From Polytrichum commune (taxonomy: Eukaryota; Streptophyta; Polytrichopsida; Polytrichales; Polytrichaceae): DNA of 64,000 nt. Below the pieces are notes generated by a model. The model did no database searches. It worked only from the letters and a program-made list of their open reading frames with translations, and had not been told where the DNA came from. The DNA is taken from contig OX485803.1 of NCBI GenBank assembly GCA_950295325.1, forward strand, positions 56,433,554 through 56,497,553, read 5' to 3'. Of the stretch, positions 10,787 to 23,500 are shown in pieces. The position numbers were made by a program, and so were the translations under genes. Positions within the stretch are counted from its first letter, which is position 1, and the number at the start of each line of letters is the position of its first letter.

Positions 10787-12422
10787 TGTCAGCCTCAAAC
10801 TCCCACCCTCATGCGTCGTAGTCCGGGTGGGGGCCCAAGGCTCACATGTGTATGAATTGCTTGCCCCAATCCTCCATCCCATTTAACACACCTTCCAGGC
10901 CAATGTGCACACACCTTTACTCATATAAATGGCACCCACATCTCAGCATTTAGGAATGCTTGTATTACATTTAAGTATTAGCTCAAACATACATTCTAAT
11001 CAACCCAATGTGGTGTGAATGAGGGCCTAACTACCACCCATTCACCTTGATCCCACTTCCTACTCCTAATCCCTAAGGTAGCCCCACACTAATTCTATCT
11101 AGTTCACCCACATCTATTACCCTCCGACCCAGCCTGGGTGCCGTGCCTAATGTTGGTTGCTAATTGCCGAATAGGCAGAGGCTAAGAGCTGCTGGCCTTA
11201 AGTGGGAATCCCCTGGCTGGGTCTTGAGGCCGTCAGAACCCGTCAATACCTCCCCCAGCGTGTCACTCCTATCGGCAACTGTGGTGAGTGTCGAGAATGG
11301 CCTCTAGCCCATGAGCAGCTGAGTCGCTACTAGGTTGCATCGATTCTCCTTAGTGGCCCCCTTCCCGGGATTGAATGTTGCAGCCCTTCCCCCTGCTGGG
11401 ATCCCTTGAGGCCTAGCAATGCAGGTGTTCAACCTTCGAACTCACCTCGCCCACCAGCCTTGCATCTCAGAGGTGAGGCTCAGCCGCTTCCAAGCATGAC
11501 CCTGCTTAGTGGCTCTTCGCCCTCCCCTGGCATCCTAGGAGTTGTGTTCTCAGGCTAATTCTCCCTCTTGCACAATGAGAACAACCGGCCTTAGCTGCAT
11601 TGCTCTTCAACCCCCAACAACGCCTTCAACATTTGATTCTCAGCTCCCCCTCACGTCTGTGGCATATAACGTTAAATTGCCCTGTTCCAGACTAGCCCAC
11701 ATTTTTGTTCTCCATCCTTCATTCCTTTTCCTCAGCATTTCCGAATCCCAGCCCATTGGGAATATGTGAGGCGCGTCCCTCTCATCCCCTCCAACTTAAA
11801 GAACATGTCTTCCCAACCACAAGTTGTCTCCTGGCGCCTCCTTCCTCAACTGATGTCCATGGCCCGAGCCTCCCACAACTCTCTTCCATTCACTGCCTCG
11901 GTGTGGGTTGTTTCTTTCTGCATCGCGGTGGCCCTCGCCTGCCATTACCTTCCCCTTCGCCGAGAGCTTCATGATGCGGCAGGGCTCCGCCCCTGTCATG
12001 CGAGCTTCTCTCCTCGGTGTCTGCTACTCTCTCTCTCGAAACAGAACCGCCCCCTCTCAACCGAGGACCCCCCCCATAGACCTAACTAGAATTCAGCTGA
12101 CAATGCCCACCGGTTGGCTCCCGAAAAAGCCCTTAGCACCTAAGCCCCTGTCCTAAAACAAATAATAATCCTAAGCCTAACACTAATGCCCTCGCCTCAA
12201 GTCGCTTGAGCTCAAGCATTACCCAACCGTGATTGAATTACTTACTTGTCTTCTGGTATTTTTCTCTTTTACTAACTCAAGTCCAACCCTTAAATTAACT
12301 GTAACCACACTTTAACACATCACTCTTTTTTGTATGCGTTTGACTAATCAAACAACACGAATTCTAAGGTTTCCACACTTTTTAAGCTTAAGAAGACATG
12401 TGGGCTTAATCTTGGGCTCACA
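10787..12422 (+). mobile_element. Solo LTR, family copy C (most diverged)
   Basis: Starts TGTCAGCCTCAAACTCCCACC at 10787 (diverged from the TGTGAGGCC start of A and B) and ends TTGGGCTCACA at 12422. Flanked by AGGAG at 10782-10786 and AGGAG at 12423-12427, a perfect 5-bp target-site duplication. Length 1636 bp. Shares GTAGTCCGGGTGGGGG near the start and the TTGGGCTCACA end with the other copies. Several pyrimidine-rich open frames at 11.5-12.2 kb are within the LTR and are not genes. Confidence 0.8.
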
Positions 12423-12842
12423 AGGAGGTATTGGGTATGTAATGTGCATTGAAATCCCCTGTATGAGCTTATCATAATAGTCTTCAAGTGAGGAGGATGG
12501 AAACTACGACACCAATTATGAGTTGATTAGGTTGATGGCTTGATTAGGCATGATTGATGATTGGATTAGTCTTGATTACGTTGATTGCCTAGGTTTAAGT
12601 CCATTAACGTAGACATGGATCAATTTGATTAGGATGGAAACTACGACACCAATTATGAGTTGATTGAGGAGTTTGATGATCTTTTGGTCACGTGTTACAT
12701 GATGGTGATGTCATCATGGGATTTGTTCAATATTATGAATTGGAGGAGAAAGGTAATTCATCAATCAATGCACATGTTAGTGTGAGAGGCATGTTGGGTA
12801 ACATGTGATTGTTGAGACATTGAAACTATCAATACTAGAGTT
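12423..12842. repeat. Short intergenic stretch with a 34-bp direct duplication
   Basis: The string GGATGGAAACTACGACACCA and its continuation ATTATGAGTTGATT occurs at 12495-12528 and again at 12632-12665, 137 bp apart. Nothing else recognised. Confidence 0.7.
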
Positions 12843-13170
12843 CACTAGTAGAAAACTATGCTCAAAATGACCGCAGCCAAAAACAACTGCGATTCTTTTG
12901 ACCAGCATGATTTGCAGTCGTTAAACAACTACATTTTTTTTCTTTTTCATTTTGTGACTGACATTTTGAAATCTTTGGGTTGTGTAATATACCATTGTAA
13001 ATGTATGTTTAAGTCCTTTCCAACGGTATATTGCACGCCCCAAAATTCCTATAATTTCAATTGCAAAACTTTTTTTTTTTGCAATTGCTAAATGACTACT
13101 GATCAGATTGGTCAAAAGAGCCGAGGCCGATTTCAGTTGCGGTTCTTTTTGACAGAGTTTTGTACCAATG
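12843..13170. mobile_element. Foldback MITE with CACTA-like left end
   Basis: Left end CACTAGTAGAAAACTATGC is of the CACTA type. The left arm (CTCAAAATGACCGCAGCC, TTCTTTTGACCA, GTGTAATATACCATTG) is matched in reverse by the right arm (CAACGGTATATTGCACGC, TTGGTCAAAAGAGCC, GTTGCGGTTC), with the turn near 13007. The right end has lost its TAGTG terminus and no target-site duplication was found. Confidence 0.6.
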
Positions 13171-14332
13171 ATTTGGGAGTTCAAAATCGTAGATGAAAAT
13201 GCCACATTGAAGCAACAACCCTAAACCACACGCCATCACAAAGGCACAAACTCTATCGCCACTCTTCCCACATGCTCAACAATTTGTAATATATATTTTT
13301 TGCAAAACTCAAGGAAAAGGTCATGCAACACCAAAACCACCACCAAACAACGAGAGAGACGAGCTACACCACCTGGATAAGATTTACAAATGTTGGCTCA
13401 AGACGTGGGCTCCCCAACAAGAGACAACAATGGAATACAAGTTCGGCACAAGCAAATTCACGCTTCTTTGCCCTGATAGGGCATGCATAATTAATTGAGT
13501 AGGAGGTGATGTGACAACTGACGCATGTAACTTGACATTAGACATAATAACAGATTTTGCAGAGAAACACAATTAAAAATAAGAATCTCCCACATGCTTT
13601 GCTTTGTTTTCGGTTCGTAGAAGCAAAAAAAAATCACAATTTGTTTTAACTCCTCTGTTCGATGAAGGACTTTATCCTAATAATCATGTTTATGATATCA
13701 ATAATCAAAGAAAAATGAAGAAAACACCCAAAAGAAGTATTTTTTTCATTCCTTGAACTCCCTTAACATTATTTCATGAGTGTTTGGACAGAGTGTGTCG
13801 TAAAATGGAAGATTAAAGTCCATTACTCCTAATGGAAATGAGGAATTGACATATGACAGTCGGTCTAATAATTGGCTCATGTATGTATAGCATGACTTGT
13901 CAACTTCAAAGTTAATGTTGTAAATGCCTAATTCAAATATACATATTGTGGATGTTGGGTCTGCCAAGGTGGTGAATTATTCAACACACATTGTAGAAAT
14001 ATTTTGCAAGCATCTGAATCTTATGCTTAGTAGCTAAATATTGTCAACAAACCAATGGCTAAGTTGCTTGTGTCAGAGTGTAGACTGGTCATGATCATTA
14101 TACGACAAAGTGATTATTATTCAAATGTGACTAGCCATTAAGTACATAGTCAAGTATATATGCAAAAAATTGAGCTGAACAACGACAATCTTGGGTTTAA
14201 TGCGTGTGCAATGTCAAACTAATGTGCGATGCAATAATGGAGAGTGGATGAATATAAAAACATGGATAGCTGTGCTTATTCTTTTATGACAATTAGTCCT
14301 TGGACGCAATCATGCTTGAATGAAAATTCTAA
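13171..14332. other. Intergenic sequence
   Basis: About 1.2 kb with no supported feature. A 73-codon minus-strand frame at 13746-13967 has no motif I recognise. Confidence 0.45.
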
Positions 14333-14754
14333 GGGGTGAGTTTCCATGTAGGCTGCTCGCCCCCCAAATTTTAGTGTGAATAAGGACAAACCTGCCCAAA
14401 TGTAGAGGGAATATGGTGGGGTAGGGTTTGTATGTGCCAACTATCTACTCTCATCTTCTCAAATCCGGGTCCACTTACTAACCTCCTCCTCTTGTCATCA
14501 AAAACAAACTTCTAGACCAACATTGATTCAATTGAGTCTTCAACCGATCTTAATCCTTCAGTGACCGGCACTTGTAAGTTAGAGATTCTTTAGTGGACAC
14601 ATGGAAGTCTAGCAGCCCGCGTCCACAACCCTACACATTCTACCGGACCGCCAAAATTTAGTTGAATGGTGGCTTTTGCTTAACTACATGCGACACCTCC
14701 AACCTACTATTATCTAGAAGCTAGTGGGCGAGCGGCCTACATGGAGATTCATCC
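14333..14754. mobile_element. Tourist-like (PIF/Harbinger) MITE
   Basis: Left terminus GGGGTGAGTTTCCATGTAGG, followed by CTGCTCGCCC, at 14333; the right end GGGCGAGCGGCCTACATGG...ATTCATCC at 14754 is its inverse with a few mismatches. Flanked by TAA (14330-14332) and TAA (14755-14757). Length 422 bp, no coding sequence. Confidence 0.8.
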
Positions 14755-14757
14755 TAA

Positions 14758-15870
14758 GTTTATATGATATCAGTCTTGGACATGCTTTCCAATACAATGT
14801 GGATTGTGGAGGCAACTAGGACTTGTAATCATGCTATGGGCTAAGATTTGTTGGCCTTATGTGGTTAGTCTTCTTCACCATACACCTCTACTAAAGTGTT
14901 GTATGGCAAGCTTGTGGTCATGATTAACAGTCACCAAGACAACACATGCTACAATGAGATTGGTTGTGTACTCAAAATATACTATCCATTTTAGGTTTGA
15001 TAGTTACCACAATTGGGAAACTCCACGTAATCACTTAAAGAGAAATATACATTTTCATTTCATTTTGAAATATCCAATAACTTTTGCAACCAATTCCAAT
15101 TCTATAACTTGAAATGACAATCTTCTTGCTTGACAACTGATAACCGCATTTGACATATGCAAATCTTATCTAACAACCAAAATTATATGTGGAGTTTTGA
15201 CAATGCCCACAACAGGGCAACATCCCTTACACCCAGAAGTTGAAAAAAGCGTGGGAATTGAGACATAAAAATACTTAGTGCTTGGGACGAATGAATCAAT
15301 TATGAAATACAATATGCACGTCAAAGTCTTTTGGGAACCTTGACTCCACATCCATGGCCACACCCAACATGTCCTCGGGCATGGGTGTCACGACCACAAC
15401 TATACCCACCATTGCAGTGAGCAAATTGTCAAATTCAAACAATATTCACAATGGCCCCATTCCATGGCCGGTGGACACCCATGTAACGTAGTATGCTTAC
15501 AAAGTTCGGCGATGGCGAGGTATGAGAAAGGACCGTGAGGACCAAAGGTGGATGAAGTTTTTATTCAATCTCCATACCTACATTACATCCATCCCCGACG
15601 CATGCAATTTGGCTTGGGTATAAAATATTCCAAAACACATTACAATCATCTTATAAGGTTCCTACCAGTGTGTATGTTTGACAAATTTCATGTGACGTTC
15701 AACCTCAAATCCAAAGTGTCACGTGACGTTTTCAAAAACAAAAATGAATGTCAATTGACATCTACATTTTATTCCAAAATGTCACCTCAATTTTTGGCTT
15801 ACACAATATTTTAGAAAACTAATATTTTGAATAATAAAAAACAAACTTGATTTGTAACAAAAAAAAACTA
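14758..15870. other. Intergenic sequence
   Basis: About 1.1 kb without a supported gene. Short open frames on both strands carry no recognisable motif. Confidence 0.45.
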
Positions 15871-16230
15871 TCAATCGAGCGTAAGTATCCTTCGGTCTCG
15901 CATGTTTCTCCAAATGTTGAAGATGGTAGCCCAATCCATTGCATCCACTTCAAGCCCACAAAGAGAAACCTGCATAAGAGCATCAAGGGTCTTCAAGTTC
16001 AAACTATTGCGCAAGTGGCTTTTGATTGTATTTTGTTTTAAAAATCCTCTCTCATAAATAGCTATACTTGATGGAATGAGTATAATTTTTTGCCAAAGTT
16101 GCATAAGTTTAGGCCAATTTGTGTGCCATTCCAAATTGCTACCACATATGCGCCAAGCCTCAAATATCATTTTGTTCTCACACTCATGTCGAAGTGTTTC
16201 CGTAAATTCCAAGAGTTCTCCCTTACACAT
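15871..16230 (-). pseudogene. hAT transposase C-terminal dimerisation-domain fragment
   Basis: A 119-codon open frame containing WPKLMQLWQKIILIPSSIAI, then YERGF, KQNTIKSHLRNSLNLKTLDA, LMQVSLCG and IFNIWRNMRDRRIL. The P-S-x-A-x-x-ERGF-KQN-IK-RN-L-TLDALM series is the conserved hAT dimerisation region (ZNF862-like lineage). It lacks any catalytic domain and a good start, and sequence upstream does not continue the protein, so it is a truncated relic. With the fragment at 548-931 it shows that hAT transposases once inserted here, matching the hAT-type MITEs at 35.2, 44.4 and 62.7 kb. Confidence 0.75.
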
Positions 16231-16387
16231 GTCACTCTCTTAATTTCGTAAACAATTAAGAAATTAAGAAATATGAATTTCGTAAACTAATCAAAATCCC
16301 AACTTATGTATTGAATCCATGATGAATCTAGCCAAAGAAAAGCAAGCTTCAAATAAAATTGGCAACCCTATTCACAAGTTATGTTTC

Positions 16388-17929
16388 TGTGAGGCCAAAC
16401 CCACCACCCTTAAGCGTCCTAGTCCGGGTGATGGTTTTGAGAATCACATTCACTTCATAACACCATAATGTAATTGCTATGTGGCTCCCATGTCCGAGGT
16501 ACTCACTTCATCTTAACTCAACTTGTTTTATTATTTTGAGCCTCTTGGCTTGTGGTGGAATTTGATTTCTCAAGGGTCCAACCCGCGGCTTTGGCCACGC
16601 ATGCCCTTACAGAGATTCCCCTAGCACCCTTGATCTTTACTTCCCTTGTCTTTCCCTTGCTAGGATCCTCCACATTCTCCATTTATTGCACCCGTGATCT
16701 TATTTTGACAAAGAGAGTGCAAATGTTAAGAAACACTTTCCTCAATAGTCAATGTTTAAATACAATCACTTGTGACTCCACACATCACCTTTCCTAATCT
16801 AATGAGTCTAATACTCGTTTACGAACTAACCTGATCTAAAATGGTTTACTATATCTATAACTAATTCAGCAATATCACTCACTTATGCTAGGCTCTAGCT
16901 AATTGCTGAGCTCCCAGCCTCAGCTGGCTAATATGGTTTGGCCTTAGCTAATTAACCAAGTCAGTAGCTTAGTCTGTTCGGTCTCAACTCTCAGTCCAGT
17001 AGCTTAGTCCGTTCGGTCTTGGTTTCCAGTCCAGTAGCTTAGTGTGTTCGGTCTTGGCTCCCAGTCCAGTAGCTTAGTGTGTTCGATCTTGGCTCCCAGT
17101 CCAGTAGCTTAGTCTGTTCGGTCTTGGCTGCCAGTCTAGTAGGTGAGTCTGTTCGGTCTTGGCTCCCAGTCCAGTAGCTTAGTGTGTTCGGTCTTGGCTG
17201 CTAGTCCAGTAGCTTAGTCTGTTCGGTCTTGGCTGCAGTCCAGCAGCTTAGTCTGTTCCTCTTAAATGCTTAGCTTAAGCACTTGACTAGTCACAATATA
17301 GTGCTATCAACTAAGCTAAACCATATTCGAACTAAATTGACATATGAACTCCTATCACTAAAAACTAATGATTAATTGGCTAACCCTCCTTTGGTTGAAT
17401 CCTAGACTACATGTAACCCTCTAACCACACTACACTACCACGTACATTCCTACACACCTCCATACTCAAGAGAGGGGAGGAGTGAACAAACTTGAAGAGG
17501 TAAAAGAGAGAGGGAAAATGAAAGGGGGAAGTCTTAAGTAGCAAAGAGAGAGAGAGGTCATGAGGTAAGGATAGGGTGAGAGGATTAGAGCCTCCAATCA
17601 CAACCTCTTAACCCTTTCCTTCTAAGTAGGGACTTATCCCATCTACAAGGCTCTTCCATTCCTAAACCAACAAGGTGGATCCTAAAGTGGGCATTTAACC
17701 CGCAGATCCCCTCATGCCTTACCTTACTCCATCCTCATCTAGTCAAGGCATTCCCTCATTGAACTTAAACCTTGAAATAATCACACAACACCACCTAATA
17801 TCTAAACTTAAATCCTCACCACACTTCACTCTTTTTATATTTTTGTGAACAATCATAACACATCAAAGTCTAACTAAAATTGGTTTCAAAGAGTTAATCA
17901 CCACATGTGGGCACCATTTTGGGCTCACA
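16388..17929 (+). mobile_element. Solo LTR, family copy B
   Basis: Starts TGTGAGGCCAAACCCACC and ends TTTTGGGCTCACA. Flanked by GTTTC at 16383-16387 and GTTTC at 17930-17934. Length 1542 bp, TG...CA termini and a perfect 5-bp duplication. Same internal order as copy A: AGTCCGGGTG, CTCAAGGGTCCAACC, a tandem array, a GAGAGA-rich tract, CTAAACCAACAAG, CACTCTTTTTATA. No internal coding region remains. Confidence 0.88.
16960..17262 (+). repeat. 35-bp minisatellite inside solo LTR B
   Basis: The motif AGTAGCTT recurs every 35 bp (16963, 16998, 17033, 17068, 17103, then variants at 17138, 17173, 17208 and 17242), about 8.5 units. Unit core: CCAGTAGCTTAGTSTGTTCG then GTCTTGGCTCC. It occupies the place of the 67-bp array in copy A. 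Confidence 0.9.
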
Positions 17930-18286
17930 GTTTCCAACTTCATGAAGGCTTGACATTATGGGAAAGAGAACCCTACTTATGTGAATTTCAATATGCAGAT
18001 GTTGAGTGAAATCCCGCCAGTGCATCGAATTACAAAGAAAAATTAAGAAAAAAATGATTAATTTTATTCACAATCACAAAGACTACGCAATTCAAAGTGG
18101 AATTTACAGAGAAGCTCCACCAAACCATTTACAACACTGAAGAGGAAAAACTAGCCTTTCAGACTTCAACATGGATGCCTTTCTACTTATGCATTGCGAT
18201 TAGAGAGAAATGCATGACATACAGAAAAGAAGTCAAGAACCTTGAATTTAGGTGTCTTTCTCCACTTTTTGCTTCTGAATCTGCAG

Positions 18287-18716
18287 CCAGACTCTGCTAT
18301 CTCTATCGCCAAAAGCAACGGACAGAAACTCTCAAAGGTGATCAACATGGGTGAATATCTTGCACTTCAGTATGGAGGCTCTAAGGCTCACAATTACGTA
18401 TGCTCCTCCCTTTGCTTGATTCTAGTTGAATGTATCTATTTATCTATCTACCTATCTGCTGAACAATCAATATCAACCGATATCCTCTTGAAGCATATTA
18501 TATCCTTTAGTGGTAAAAAGAAAGAATAAAAAGTTGTTCAATTGGTGAGGTCTGATCTAGGTCTCTGAACTGGAATTGTGAAATATAAAAACACTTCTAG
18601 TGCGCTGGCCAACAAAAGGTTGTTACAAGAAGGAATATTGATTATCGTCGGGAATTAATTGGTTCCAAGTGTTTCCAGAGAGGCAGGAGAAGTGGAAAGC
18701 AACCACACAATCATAA
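18287..18716 (+). pseudogene. Exon relics of a SAC-domain phosphoinositide phosphatase
   Basis: After an acceptor-like CTGCAG, bases 18287-18397 read as an exon ending GEYLALQYGGSKAHN, followed by GTATGC. This matches the G-D-x-x-ALQYGGSAAHN block of plant SAC-domain phosphatases. About 270 bp downstream, 18669-18716 reads VFPERQEKWKATTQS then stop, matching the VFSERR-WKA-TQS block that follows in the same family. The exons are in the expected order, but the second has an in-frame TAA at 18714-18716 and an imperfect acceptor phase. No catalytic C-x5-R-[T/S] exon was found nearby. I read it as a gene fragment or captured exon pair. Family recall is by eye. Confidence 0.65.
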
Positions 18717-19984
18717 CTTCATAATTACAGGTTAATTATCCCAACAGAACAATTCACTCTGGAACAAAGTGCGCTACAATCAATCCTAACCGAAAGTAGG
18801 TGCTGATCTTCGTGCCACTTCTGCGTCATTTTTGCAATAAGAAGCCTCTCCAGCTCCAAGAAAGCTCAAAGGGATTCATATGCTTTCAACAAGGGAGCTT
18901 TGCGATTCAAAGGGAATTGCTCAAAACAACTTTGGTTGAAAGCAAAAAAAACTCACATTGGTTGGAAGCAAGAAAACTCATATGGAGTGGAGGATGTGCA
19001 AACACCACGGTGATACAAACATTTGCCTCGCCATGTTCCTAGTTAGTCTCGCTCTCCGATCACCGTCTTAGCTCCAAGTTACAAAGGAAATTGCAACAGC
19101 AAAGTTGAACTCAAGTATGTGAGTGAGTGTAGGAAGTTCTCCTACTGTTATGGGTTATGTTTTCCGGATACTTGAGTTGCACTTTATAGTACTCAAGTAA
19201 TACGTGTCATTTCAATTTCTAGTGTGTCAATTGACGTGTGGTTTTTTTCTTCACAAGTCACAGTACGTGTCAATTTCTAGATTGTGCGTGTCAATTGACG
19301 TGCATTTTTTTTTGTGCAAGTTTTTGCATGTCAAAAGAGAAAAACTTGCAAAAACTTTGTCAAACATATACACTGGTTCCTACGATACTCATTGGCAAGT
19401 GTCCAAGATTACCTCCATTTTGTGGATCACTTCTTACATCACCTCGTTGAGCGGATAGATCCTCAATAGCCATTGTGATTGACCAAAATTGGTGCTCTTC
19501 TTGAAACGTTCTTGCATCCTTTTTACATTGCTACTATAAATGGCCAAAATGGTGCTATTTTGTACTTAATGTTGCATATGATTAATTACTTTTAGCAAAC
19601 ATTTATGCAATGACAATGTTGCACTCACTTGTTGACAATGTAAAGATGAAAAATAGGTGTTGCCAAAGGAAGGTGATATTTTAAGGCATTGCATTTGTAC
19701 ATGGCAATTGCCTCTGCCACAATGTCCACACCCACTCTCAAACGATGAGTACCCACCACTTTAAATCATCCATACATTCATCTACACTAGTTTTTATGAC
19801 ACGTGAAACTACTTAAAAAACATCCATCGCCCTCTTGCCGTGATGTCCACATACGAGTGATATAAATGAGGTCATATAGTGTATTCTCCTAAGAGGTCAT
19901 GTTCAAAGGCACATCTTTTTGCTTTATTACCGGATTAAATTAACCATAGTTTCTTGTAGTGATGCAATTGTTGCACTAAATCTT
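18717..19984. other. Intergenic sequence with a CACTA-like end
   Basis: No gene supported. CCATAGTTTCTTGTAGTG ending at 19964 is a right-hand CACTA-type terminus; the same end occurs at about 55428-55445. Its partner terminus was not found. Confidence 0.45.
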
Positions 19985-20199
19985 GTAGTGATGACATTCA
20001 GTGTCACTTACTATCTGGAATTACACAATGCAATATCTTTTTATTATTTATGTAATTTTTTACCAATAAATGTCAAATTGGTTGTTTGGACATTATAGAG
20101 TAATTACAACTTTACTTGATAAGAAATTAAATCAGAAGTAAAAATATACAACATTGCATAATTCCAAATAGTAAGTGACACTAAATATCATATTTAGTG
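19985..20199. mobile_element. ~215-bp MITE, copy 1 (AGTGACACTAAATATCAT ends)
   Basis: The right end AGTAAGTGACACTAAATATC then ATATTTAGTG (to 20199) is mirrored on the left by GACATTCAGTGTCACTTACT. The inner parts (GGAATTACACAATGCAATAT versus ATACAACATTGCATAATTCC) also pair. The left end is eroded. Same family as 20346-20560. Confidence 0.55.
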
Positions 20200-20345
20200 T
20201 AGTTGTCATACATGCGAGACGATTACCAAATCAAACTTCTTCACTTGGCCATGTAGGCTATTGAAGCTCATATGCATATCTTGTTCATAATCAATCATTG
20301 CATTATCATCCTCTTTACATCATCCTTCTTTTTTCCTAGATTCTA

Positions 20346-20560
20346 CACTAGTAATGATATTTAATGTCACTTACTATTTGATATTATGGAATTTTATATC
20401 TATGTATTGTATATCTTGTATTTTACCAACAAATTCAAATTGGTTATTTTGGACATTATAAAAAGTTAACAACTTTACTTAGTAAAAAAAAATCAATAGT
20501 AAGAAGATATAGCATTGTATAAATGCAAACAATAAGTGACACTAAATATCATGTTTAGTG
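20346..20560. mobile_element. ~215-bp MITE, copy 2
   Basis: Left end CACTAGTAATGATATTTAAT then GTCACTTACT; right end AGTGACACTAAATATCATGT then TTAGTG, its inverse. Flanked by TA on both sides (20344-20345 and 20561-20562). Middle parts align with copy 1 (AAATTGGTTATTTTGGACAT). A weaker, partial relative lies near 32800-32990 (GTGACACTAAAT...CACACTA). Confidence 0.65.
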
Positions 20561-20562
20561 TA

Positions 20563-23500
20563 GTAGCCACTTTGCTACAGTGAAGTGAATAGATTTGCAC
20601 ACATGTTCCAAAACTCTAGATTTTTGGCTTTTAAGATGCCACCTCCACTCTTTGTGGATATGAGGTGGTGCCAACTAGCTTCTCATGGGCAGAGTGGAGT
20701 CGTCAAAAAATTATTTACCGCCACTAACACCATTAATGGGAGTAACCGATGAGCTTCATTGTGAGCCATGGATGGAGCCCATCCTCCCATCCAAGGGCTC
20801 ACTTCACCTAACATTTAGTTGAGTGGGGTGAGTGGTGTTACCACTTTCTCCTCCAATCTATACCCTTTTGGTTGCCAACCTCCTGCTCTCTTAGGTTGTA
20901 CCTTGTAGTTGTTTCGGTCATAGAATGCCAATTAATGGTGCCACCTTTTGATTGTAGTGGAGTTTAAGAAGTTTGAGGATTAAGATTCAAGTTCCATAGT
21001 GGAGCGCATTGATGATGGTTGAGGTGGCTTGCATAGTTTCTCATTTGGGGCTTGTAGTGGGTATACATTCCCAAAGGCAATTCAACTTTCGTGGTTCCCC
21101 TTATGATGAGGTTTTTACTTCATGGAAGGGAGGAGTAAATTTCCAATGGTATGGAATTGAGAGATGAATCTTAGTATTAGGAGATTTTGAAATCTACTAG
21201 TAAGATGATATTTTGGAACCGCAATTGCACCTTTGGATGCAATTATGTTAATGCAAATGCCAACATCCACCCCTACCTATTTGTAATTGTATGCACCATT
21301 ATATGAGTGGTATTTTGTTAGCAATGATGTTCATTTTGTGTATATTCTCTTTATTTAAGAGGGTTGGTCCAATCAATTTGATTTACCACCCACTAAATTT
21401 GTCCAACCTACTAGACTATAGATTTACCCTTGGTAGGGAGCCCCCTTATTCTCAAATACCTTGGGTAGTATGCTCATATGTTCGATTTACTGGGCGAAGA
21501 ACCATTTCCAACCTAGTCAACCATCTCCTAGCTGCTTGAAGACTATGGTCTTTCATGTACGAAGGATATATACTTGCCGATATCCATTATAGGAGGACTT
21601 TAAGGCAATGGACTGAAGCTCCTTTAATGACAATGATTACCCACCCACATTTTTGTGAGTGCCCTTGAAGATGCAAGTGGAATCCCAAAGCCATATTGTT
21701 GAGTAACGAATACAATTAGTCCATAATTCCGGGACCAAAATCTATTGTGGTTGAGTGCAAGGCGACTTACATACAATTTTTCCAGAACCGCATTCACTAC
21801 AAAGACCATGTTTGCTTTCCACCAACAATTTTTGCAAAGGCAATCTCAGATTGGTGTGGACAGTGGAACGTGACCATCGAAGTGAACCAATTTCACGATA
21901 GCCATCACGAATTATTGTTGTTACTCAAGTTGCAATACTGACCCATAAGGTGGGTGAGATTGGTTGAGGCTATGGCCATTAGTTATTTTAATGCAAGTGC
22001 TCATAAGTGCCTCATCAACAAATTTTCACATATGAGAGCTGATCCTTTCGAGAGATTCCTAAGGTGGCAGAGGACGAATGCATTTGTGTTGGTTGCAAGA
22101 GATCTGGATTTACAAAGGGTGATAAAAAGATGGAGACCATGGAGCTCAAACGTTCAACGGAAAAAACTGCTCAACATCAAAGGCATCCACAAAAGCTGCT
22201 TAGAAAGTAAGTTGTTGGAGGGCCAACAATTAGATTAGGGAGGGACTATGTGATATTAAATTGTTTGCTTTCTCTTAACACAAGTAGAGTTCTAATGAGA
22301 ACAAGACTTCATATGAATTGGAATTCCCTAATTCAACATGTGTAAATAGGCTATGATCCCGAGATATCAGAAAATAAGGACCGTGACGGCCATAGTCTAA
22401 CAGAAATGGGCAAGAACCTTCATATCTACATGTGGGTTGAAAAATGTATACAAGGCCAATAGTTGTAGAAGAAAGGGGGGCTCGAGACATATTATTTGTG
22501 ATACCAGATGTCTACCGGATTTATTGAATGTTTTTCGAATTTGAATATTCACCACAACTGGTGGCTTGACGCATTTATGCATGATACCTATTTGCCAAGT
22601 CTACTGTCTAAGGTGTGAGAAATTAAGTTACCTCTTGGATGAATGAACTGGATGGTGTGAAGTCTTGTCCAATTTTAAAGATATAGTTTTAGTGTGAGTG
22701 AATCAATAAATTAGCCAAGAGTGATTCTTGGACCAAATTTTTATGAATAATATGCAAGAGTTTGTGTGCTAACTATTGTCTTAGATACTTCGTGCAAACA
22801 TCAATTTTGTATCAGTCTTTGTCTTGAACATGCTTAGTATTATATCTTAATGAACAATTTACTTACGAAGTAAAACTATGGTCTGGGGCTTTGAGGGACT
22901 TAATAAATCCAGGGAGGTTGTATTGGTATCAAGATTGAGTGTTTACATGCATTGAATGAGTTTGTAATTTGAATAAAACATTAGTGCACAATTGGAACTA
23001 GAGTTTGAGGAAAAAAAAAAGATCGTGTGACTTGTTGATTTGTGAATGAAGCTAGATTGATTGGACATTGATCAATGCAAATAATTTGGAAGAATGATCC
23101 TTTTTTTTAACGGTATGGGGAATAAAGACACGTTCTTCACTAATTATGAATACGAGGGGTGTTGTGATGAATTTAGGAAGTTTAAAATAATTTGAGAGGA
23201 GTAAGTCCTCAAGCGAGAATATGTTTGTAACTTAGGTACAACCTAGTAGTTGAAATGGATGCCAATATCGAACTGTCTAAACATATTACAAAACTTGCTT
23301 GACCGAAAGACATGCTAGACTGGTAACTTGAAAATATACTACCTTAGTGTACTAGACCATTGTCTCAACAATATAATAAATAAATAAATTCAAATATGTC
23401 GTGATAAAGTTAATGAACCTATAAATTGAATTTCAAATCTAATAATATAAATTAAACAATTAAACAATATTTAGTTAACGTTGTTGTGGTTTGGCCAATT

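Noticed and set aside
15380-15495. Hairpin from CATGGGTGTC and GGACACCCATG
   Set aside because: Pairing is limited to about 10 bp and could be chance.
7611-17262. CRISPR array
   Set aside because: Repeats are contiguous minisatellite units without unique spacers, inside plant LTRs.
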